Position numbers and translations under genes: made by a program
From: Chryseobacterium sediminis
GTDB lineage: Bacteria; Bacteroidota; Bacteroidia; Flavobacteriales; Weeksellaceae
Assembly (NCBI RefSeq): GCF_008386505.1
Contig: NZ_VUNZ01000007.1
Coordinates: 1-64,000 of the forward strand
Direction: 5' to 3'
DNA length: 64,000 nt
Shown: piece by piece, positions 59,583 to 64,000 of the stretch
Numbering within the stretch: the first letter of the stretch is position 1
Layout: each line of letters opens with the position of its first letter
Notes under the pieces: generated by a model
Told to the model about the DNA's origin: nothing
Databases searched by the model: none
Seen by the model: only the letters and a program-made list of their open reading frames with translations

Positions 59583-62177
59583 TTATTGTTCAGTAGGTCT
59601 GAAAACCAAACCTGTTTCTACGAAATAATCCAAAGTAATTCTGTCTCCATCGTTTACCTTTCCTGCAAGAATCTCTTTTGACAGTTTATTGAGTACTTCC
59701 TGCTGGATCACTCTTTTTAATGGTCTTGCTCCGAAAGCAGGGTCATAACCTTTCTCCATCAGGTAATCTACCGCGTCCTGAGTGAAAGTCATAATAATGT
59801 TTCGTTTTGATAACATTTCATTGAATCCTCTCAGCTGGTACTGAACGATTTTTCCGATTTCTTTTTTTCTTAAAGGCTGGAACAGTACTATTTCATCAAT
59901 TCTGTTCAGGAATTCCGGACGAAGAGTTTGTTTTAGCAGATCGAAAATTTCTCCTTTTGTTTTATCTACAATTTCATCCTGATTTTCCTCCGTAAGATTC
60001 TCAAAATTCTCCTGAATAAGATGTGAACCTAAATTCGAGGTCATAATGATGATTGAATTTTTAAAATTAACCACGCGGCCTTTATTATCAGTCAGACGTC
60101 CATCATCCAAAACCTGTAGTAAAGTGTTGAATACATCAGGATGTGCTTTTTCAATTTCATCTAGAAGGACCACAGAATAAGGTCTTCTTCTCACAGCTTC
60201 AGTCAGTTGTCCGCCTTCATCATATCCTACATATCCCGGAGGCGCTCCTACCAATCTCGAAACACTGTGACGTTCCTGATATTCACTCATATCAATTCTC
60301 GTCATATTATTTTCGTCATCAAATAAGAACTCTGCCAATGCTTTTGCAAGTTCAGTCTTACCAACTCCAGTTGTTCCGAGGAATAAGAAAGACCCGATAG
60401 GTTTTTTATCATCACTAAGACCGGCTCTGTTTCTTCTGATAGCATCAGCAACCGCCTGGATAGCTTCATCTTGTCCTACTACTCTGTGATGTAATTCAGA
60501 TTCCAGATTTAATAATTTATCTCTTTCGGATTGTAATAATTTAGTTACAGGAATACCTGTCCACTTAGCAATCACTTCGGAAATATTTTCTGCGGTAACT
60601 TCTTCTTTAATCAGCTCATTCTGATGGTTCTGCATTTCAAGCTCCATCTTCGTGAATTCTTCCTCTTTTTCACGAAGTTTTCCATATTGGATCTCCGCTA
60701 CTTTTGCATAATCTCCAGATCTTGAAGCTCTTTCTGCTTCATGTTTCAGAGATTCAATATCTTTTTTGATCTGGGTAAGATCTTCACTTTTCTGTTTTTC
60801 TTTCAGCCATTTGGCATTGATCTCATTTCTCTGTTCGGAAATTTTAGCAATATCTTCTTTCAGGTGATCAATTTTAGTCTGATTGCCTTCTCTTGAAATA
60901 GCTGCCAGTTCAATCTCCAGCTGCATCAGTCTTCTGTCCAGTACATCCAGCTCTTCCGGCTTGGAATTGATTTCCATTCTCAGTTTGGCAGAAGCCTCAT
61001 CAATCAAGTCAATCGCTTTATCCGGTAAGAAACGGTCTGAAATATATCTTTGAGACATTTCCACAGCCGCAATAATTGCTTCATCCTTGATTCTTACCTT
61101 GTGGTGAGCTTCATATTTATCTTTAATACCACGAAGAATTGAAATAGCAGATTCAGTATCCGGTTCTTCCACCATTACTTTCTGGAAACGTCTTTCCAAC
61201 GCTTTATCTTTTTCAAAATACTTTTGATACTCGTTCAGAGTAGTGGCTCCAATAGCTCTTAATTCTCCTCTTGCCAAAGCAGGCTTTAAGATGTTGGCAG
61301 CATCCATAGCTCCTTCACCACCACCGGCACCCACCAATGTATGAATCTCGTCAATGAAAAGAATAATCTGTCCGTCAGATTTGATGACTTCATTCACAAC
61401 AGATTTCAGACGCTCTTCAAATTCACCCTTGTATTTAGCTCCGGCGATCAAAGCTCCCATATCCAATGAGAATAACGTTTTGTCCATCAGGTTTTCAGGG
61501 ACGTCACCATTGATAATTCTGTGCGCAATTCCTTCAGCAATGGCTGTTTTACCTACACCCGGTTCTCCGATAAGGATCGGGTTGTTTTTGGTTCTTCGGG
61601 AAAGGATCTGTAAAACCCTTCTGATTTCTTCATCACGCCCGATTACAGGATCCAGTTTTCCTTCTGCTGCTAATTCATTGAAGTTTTTAGCATATTTATT
61701 TAAGGATTGGTACGTTTCTTCTGAGCTTGCAGAAGTTGCTTTACTTCCTTTTCTTAATTCTTTAATCGCACCTTCCAGCAGATTTTTGGTTACCCCCATA
61801 TCTTTCAGCATTTTGGATACTTCAGAGCTGGTTTCCAAAAGAGATAGCCATAAATGCTCAATTGTTACATATTCATCATCCATCTTTTTGGCAATGTTAG
61901 GAGCATCCAGTAATACTTTGTTAGCAGATTGTGAAAGATAAATGTTTCCTCCCTGTACTTTTGGAAGTTTTTCTAAATTTTCACGGTTGCGCTCTCTTAC
62001 TAAATTAGCATCTGCTTCAGATTTTTTAAGTAGGAAAGGCGATATATTTTCATCCACCTGAAAGATTCCTTCAAGAAGATGTTGAGGTTCGATACTTTGA
62101 TTGCCTAATTCCATAGCAAGCTGTTGTGCTGCCTGGATGGCTTCCTGTGATTTTACTGTATATTGATTCAGGTTCAT
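59583..62177 (-). CDS. clpB: ATP-dependent disaggregase ClpB
   Basis: 864 residues, full length for ClpB. N-domain (NLNQYTVKSQEAIQAAQQLAMELGNQSIEPQHLL), first AAA+ with GEPGVGKTAIAEG and Walker B LFIDEIHTLVG, a coiled M-domain (about 410-530, absent in ClpA/ClpC of this type), second AAA+ with GTTGVGKTELAKALAE and VVLLDEIEKAHPDVFN, and the C-terminal GYDPAFGARPLKRVIQQ. It resolubilises aggregated proteins with DnaK in the cytoplasm. No CIRCE element is seen upstream. A 9-9-9 inverted repeat at 62371 lies between it and the divergent TetR gene. Confidence 0.97.
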   Translation of the reverse strand: MNLNQYTVKSQEAIQAAQQLAMELGNQSIEPQHLLEGIFQVDENISPFLLKKSEADANLVRERNRENLEKLPKVQGGNIYLSQSANKVLLDAPNIAKKMDDEYVTIEHLWLSLLETSSEVSKMLKDMGVTKNLLEGAIKELRKGSKATSASSEETYQSLNKYAKNFNELAAEGKLDPVIGRDEEIRRVLQILSRRTKNNPILIGEPGVGKTAIAEGIAHRIINGDVPENLMDKTLFSLDMGALIAGAKYKGEFEERLKSVVNEVIKSDGQIILFIDEIHTLVGAGGGEGAMDAANILKPALARGELRAIGATTLNEYQKYFEKDKALERRFQKVMVEEPDTESAISILRGIKDKYEAHHKVRIKDEAIIAAVEMSQRYISDRFLPDKAIDLIDEASAKLRMEINSKPEELDVLDRRLMQLEIELAAISREGNQTKIDHLKEDIAKISEQRNEINAKWLKEKQKSEDLTQIKKDIESLKHEAERASRSGDYAKVAEIQYGKLREKEEEFTKMELEMQNHQNELIKEEVTAENISEVIAKWTGIPVTKLLQSERDKLLNLESELHHRVVGQDEAIQAVADAIRRNRAGLSDDKKPIGSFLFLGTTGVGKTELAKALAEFLFDDENNMTRIDMSEYQERHSVSRLVGAPPGYVGYDEGGQLTEAVRRRPYSVVLLDEIEKAHPDVFNTLLQVLDDGRLTDNKGRVVNFKNSIIIMTSNLGSHLIQENFENLTEENQDEIVDKTKGEIFDLLKQTLRPEFLNRIDEIVLFQPLRKKEIGKIVQYQLRGFNEMLSKRNIIMTFTQDAVDYLMEKGYDPAFGARPLKRVIQQEVLNKLSKEILAGKVNDGDRITLDYFVETGLVFRPTEQ

Positions 62178-62370
62178 ATTTTATATATTTTTTGGTAATG
62201 ATTTGTTCAAAGTTTAGTTTTAAAAAAACATCAAGAAACCAAATTTTGAGGCTCAGTTTCTTAATGCCATCAATTATTTAATCATTTATTCGATGACTAT
62301 ATCGCAAAAAGTGTTCAATTATTAAATTTACAAAAAAATAGGACAAATTTTCCGGATATTGTATTTTTAA

Positions 62371-62397
62371 CGGAAATTTAACTTGACAAAATTTCCG
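62371..62397. promoter_or_regulatory. Inverted repeat CGGAAATTT-N9-AAATTTCCG
   Basis: Perfect 9-bp arms with a nine-base spacer between clpB and the TetR gene. The arm length and spacer are the same as in the heat-shock CIRCE element, but the sequence is different. Regulator unknown. Confidence 0.5.
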
Positions 62398-62529
62398 ATT
62401 TCGTAATTATTTCTTTGAAATCCATGAACAAATAGTCAGAATTAGGTAAAATAACCAAATGATGAAACTGAAATTGAAGAGTCTTGTGCTTTTTATGATC
62501 AAAAACAAAGCAGTTTAAATCAGAATAAT

Positions 62530-62537
62530 TACTTTTG
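62530..62537 (+). promoter_or_regulatory. -7 box of the TetR gene
   Basis: TACTTTTG matches TAnnTTTG exactly, with the ATG only 11 bp after it, so the transcript would have almost no leader. Confidence 0.55.
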
Positions 62538-62548
62538 CATTTTACCAG

Positions 62549-63127
62549 ATGGAACTAAAAGAAAAACAGAGAAAAATACTAGATGTAGCGGTAGAGCTTT
62601 TCAAAGAGAAAGGTTATATGGGAAGCTCGGTAAGGGACCTGGCTACAAAACTCAATATCAAGGCAGCATCACTTTATGCACATATCCGTTCAAAAGAAGA
62701 AATTTTGGAATGGATTTGCTTTGGCATTGCTCAGGAATTTTTCGATGAACTTCAGGAAGTAAAAAATACAAATATAGCTCCGAGAGAAAAACTGAATCTA
62801 CTATTAGATAAACACCTTTCGGTTGTTCTTAAAAATCGAGATGTCACTCATATTTATTCCAATGAATGGAAACATCTTGAAGAAAAACTTCCCGAGTTTA
62901 TAGAATTAAGAAAAAATTATCAGCAGGAAGTTGAAAAACTGATTTCTGAAATCTATAGAGCTGAAAACTGGGAACTGAAATCACCCTCATTTACGACAAG
63001 ATTTATTCTTCATACTTTAAACAATTCTTATTTCTGGTTCAAGAGAAGCAGTGATTCTACTGATGAAATTACCGAAGAAATCAGAGATAAAATACTTTTT
63101 GGTCTATTAGGAAACCAGAAAGTATAG
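62549..63127 (+). CDS. TetR/AcrR family transcriptional regulator
   Basis: 192 residues. N-terminal HTH (about 5-50): KQRKILDVAVELFKEKGYMGSSVRDLATKLNIKAASLYAHIRSKEEILEWI, typical TetR. The C-terminal ligand-binding helical domain (about 60-190) has DKHLSVVLKNRDVTHIYSNEWKHL. In flavobacteria TetR regulators of this kind often precede phenylacetate or fatty-acid CoA genes. It probably represses the adjacent phenylacetate-CoA ligase gene via the palindrome at 63277. Its own leader is very short. Confidence 0.92.
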   Translation: MELKEKQRKILDVAVELFKEKGYMGSSVRDLATKLNIKAASLYAHIRSKEEILEWICFGIAQEFFDELQEVKNTNIAPREKLNLLLDKHLSVVLKNRDVTHIYSNEWKHLEEKLPEFIELRKNYQQEVEKLISEIYRAENWELKSPSFTTRFILHTLNNSYFWFKRSSDSTDEITEEIRDKILFGLLGNQKV

Positions 63128-63276
63128 TCTTTGGGAAAGAAAGTCATTAATCATTTTACATTATACTTTTTATAAAATAGGGCAGCTCAGCTTCAATTAC
63201 GTTATTTAGAATCATTCAAAATATGACATAAATCATAAAAATTTTGCCAGCTTCCAAAATCTTTTTAAATTTACAC

Positions 63277-63290
63277 CTAACAAATGTTAG
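63277..63290 (+). promoter_or_regulatory. Candidate TetR operator CTAACAAATGTTAG
   Basis: A 14-bp palindrome (CTAACA-AA-TGTTAG) ends 8 bp before the ATG of the phenylacetate-CoA ligase, immediately downstream of the TetR gene, fitting a repressor site. Confidence 0.6.
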
Positions 63291-63298
63291 TTAGTTTT

Positions 63299-64000
63299 AT
63301 GGATTTTTCAGTTGAATATCTGGAGCTGGGTCAGTTGAGACAGCTTCAATCCGACCGGTTGATGAGTTTGATCAGCTATTTGGGGGAGAAGTCGGAATTT
63401 TATAAAAAGAAATTTGATGAATTGCAAATATCTCCACAGGATATAAGGTCGATTGAGGATATAACGAAACTTCCTATTACTTACAAACAGGATTTAAGAG
63501 ATAACTATCCATTTGGACTATTTACCGTTCCTAAAAATGAGCTTCAGCGTATACACTGCTCAAGCGGAACCACAGGAAAGCCAACGGTAGTAGGATATAC
63601 CAAAGAAGATGTAGACCTATTCAGTGAAGTGGTGGCCAGATCTTTAAATGCTGCAGGAGCAAAACCAGGAATGCAGCTGCACAATGCTTATGGTTACGGA
63701 ATTTTCACCGGAGGATTAGGACTTCATTACGGAGCAGAAATGCTGGGAATGAGTGTTCTTCCTATTTCTGGGGGAATGACTGCGAGACAGGTAGATCTGA
63801 TTGTGGATTTTAAACCGGAAGTCATTTGCTGTTCGCCTTCGTATGCATTAACTATTGCGGATGAATTTGCGAAAAGAGGAATTTCTGCGGACGAAATCAG
63901 CCTTAAGTATGCAGTATTAGGTTCAGAGCCATGGACGGAAATTATCAGAGGGCATATTGAAGAAAGGTTAGGTGTTCATGCAACCAATATCTACGGGTTG
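63299..64000 (+). CDS. paaK: Phenylacetate-CoA ligase, 5' part (cut by window edge)
   Basis: 234 codons are visible, open at the right edge. ATG at 63299: MDFSVEYLELGQLRQLQSDRLM, YKKKFDELQISPQDIRSIEDI, LPITYKQDLRDNYPFGLF, then the AMP-binding motif HCSSGTTGKPTVVGYT, NAYGYGIFTGGLGLHYGAE and CCSPSYALTIADE. This is the PaaK family, which converts phenylacetate, ATP and CoA to phenylacetyl-CoA as entry to the paa ring-epoxidation pathway. The gene follows a TetR regulator and has a palindromic operator at its start; further paa genes would be expected downstream, outside this window. Confidence 0.93.
   Translation, partial: MDFSVEYLELGQLRQLQSDRLMSLISYLGEKSEFYKKKFDELQISPQDIRSIEDITKLPITYKQDLRDNYPFGLFTVPKNELQRIHCSSGTTGKPTVVGYTKEDVDLFSEVVARSLNAAGAKPGMQLHNAYGYGIFTGGLGLHYGAEMLGMSVLPISGGMTARQVDLIVDFKPEVICCSPSYALTIADEFAKRGISADEISLKYAVLGSEPWTEIIRGHIEERLGVHATNIYGL

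Larger units (their letters stand above)
62178..62548. other. 371-bp divergent spacer between clpB and the TetR gene
   Basis: It holds an inverted repeat CGGAAATTT-N9-AAATTTCCG (62371-62397), a direct repeat of GACAAATTTTCCG (62342) and GACAAAATTTCCG (62385), and a -7 box of the TetR gene at 62530. I see no gene; a 19-codon frame starting at 62461 is not supported. Confidence 0.6.

Noticed and set aside
61354..61941. 195-codon frame opposite clpB
   Set aside because: Antisense to a conserved AAA+ coding region; clpB is certain and the frame has no recognisable motif.
62178..62548. CIRCE heat-shock element upstream of clpB
   Set aside because: The inverted repeat has the 9-9-9 geometry but not the TTAGCACTC/GAGTGCTAA sequence.
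1..64000. tRNA, rRNA, tmRNA, riboswitches and IS elements
   Set aside because: I looked for T-loop GGTTCRA blocks, conserved rRNA stretches, an FMN-type leader at ribA and transposase motifs and found none that I could support; a covariance-model scan would be decisive.

Overview
The window looks like chromosomal DNA of a Flavobacteriia member close to Chryseobacterium (family Weeksellaceae). Base composition is AT-rich. There is a type IX secretion C-terminal sorting domain, a GLPGLI protein, a TonB-dependent receptor of the flavobacterial outer-membrane beta-barrel type, bacillithiol enzyme BshA, a DUF4292/EnvC/TatA cluster and DUF4254. Promoters match the Bacteroidetes consensus TTTG-N19-23-TAnnTTTG, and strong Shine-Dalgarno sequences are generally absent. 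Most of the window is ordinary core genome. I see no rRNA, tRNA, CRISPR array, insertion sequence or prophage.

Layout. 1-6.8 kb: a MITE-like inverted repeat, a T9SS cargo protein, a GH77 amylomaltase with starch-binding domains, two small secreted proteins and ferritin. 6.9-10 kb: AddA-type helicase-nuclease. 10.2-12.6 kb: three tandem secreted beta-sandwich paralogues. 12.7-14.2 kb: SIMPL protein, GNAT, PspC-like protein. 14.7-17.0 kb: a second tandem trio of secreted paralogues. 17-21.4 kb (minus): GH3 glycosidase, bshA, DUF2851. 22.3-29.3 kb (minus): envelope and polysaccharide block (flippase, sugar nucleotidyltransferase, DUF4292 lipoprotein, EnvC-like activator, TatA, DUF4254, lipoprotein, ribA). 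29.4-34.4 kb: dihydroorotase, a TPR protein, GH92 mannosidase. 34.4-37 kb: a two-component system divergent from a DUF1573 gene. 37-40 kb: dienoyl-CoA-reductase-like SDR and an M1 peptidase. 40.2-43.9 kb: a compact five-gene cassette (DUF2589 protein, two unrecognised proteins, signal-less subtilase, stand-alone propeptide-like protein). 44-50.3 kb: EEP hydrolase and a second two-component system divergent from a GLPGLI gene and a TonB receptor. 50.3-56.2 kb: second M1 peptidase, PAP2/beta-barrel fusion, two paralogous M43 lipoprotein proteases. 56.5-59.4 kb: a four-gene operon ending in a NarL-type two-component system, plus a 50-residue double-glycine-leader cysteine-rich peptide. 59.6-64 kb: ClpB, a TetR regulator and the start of phenylacetate-CoA ligase.

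Most interesting signals. (1) The DUF2589/subtilase cassette at 40.2-43.9 kb looks like a cytoplasmic protease system with its own inhibitor-like partner. (2) A short Cys-rich GG-leader peptide sits at 59286-59438. (3) Three promoters near the two OmpR-type systems carry TTAAC(A/C) direct repeats spaced 11 bp, and in each the last repeat begins exactly 27 bp before the -7 box. (4) A 16-bp motif, AAATTGATATGCAAAT, lies upstream of both M43 proteases and, with two mismatches, upstream of the NarL-type operon, suggesting a small regulon. Family assignments are from recognised motifs; no database search was run.
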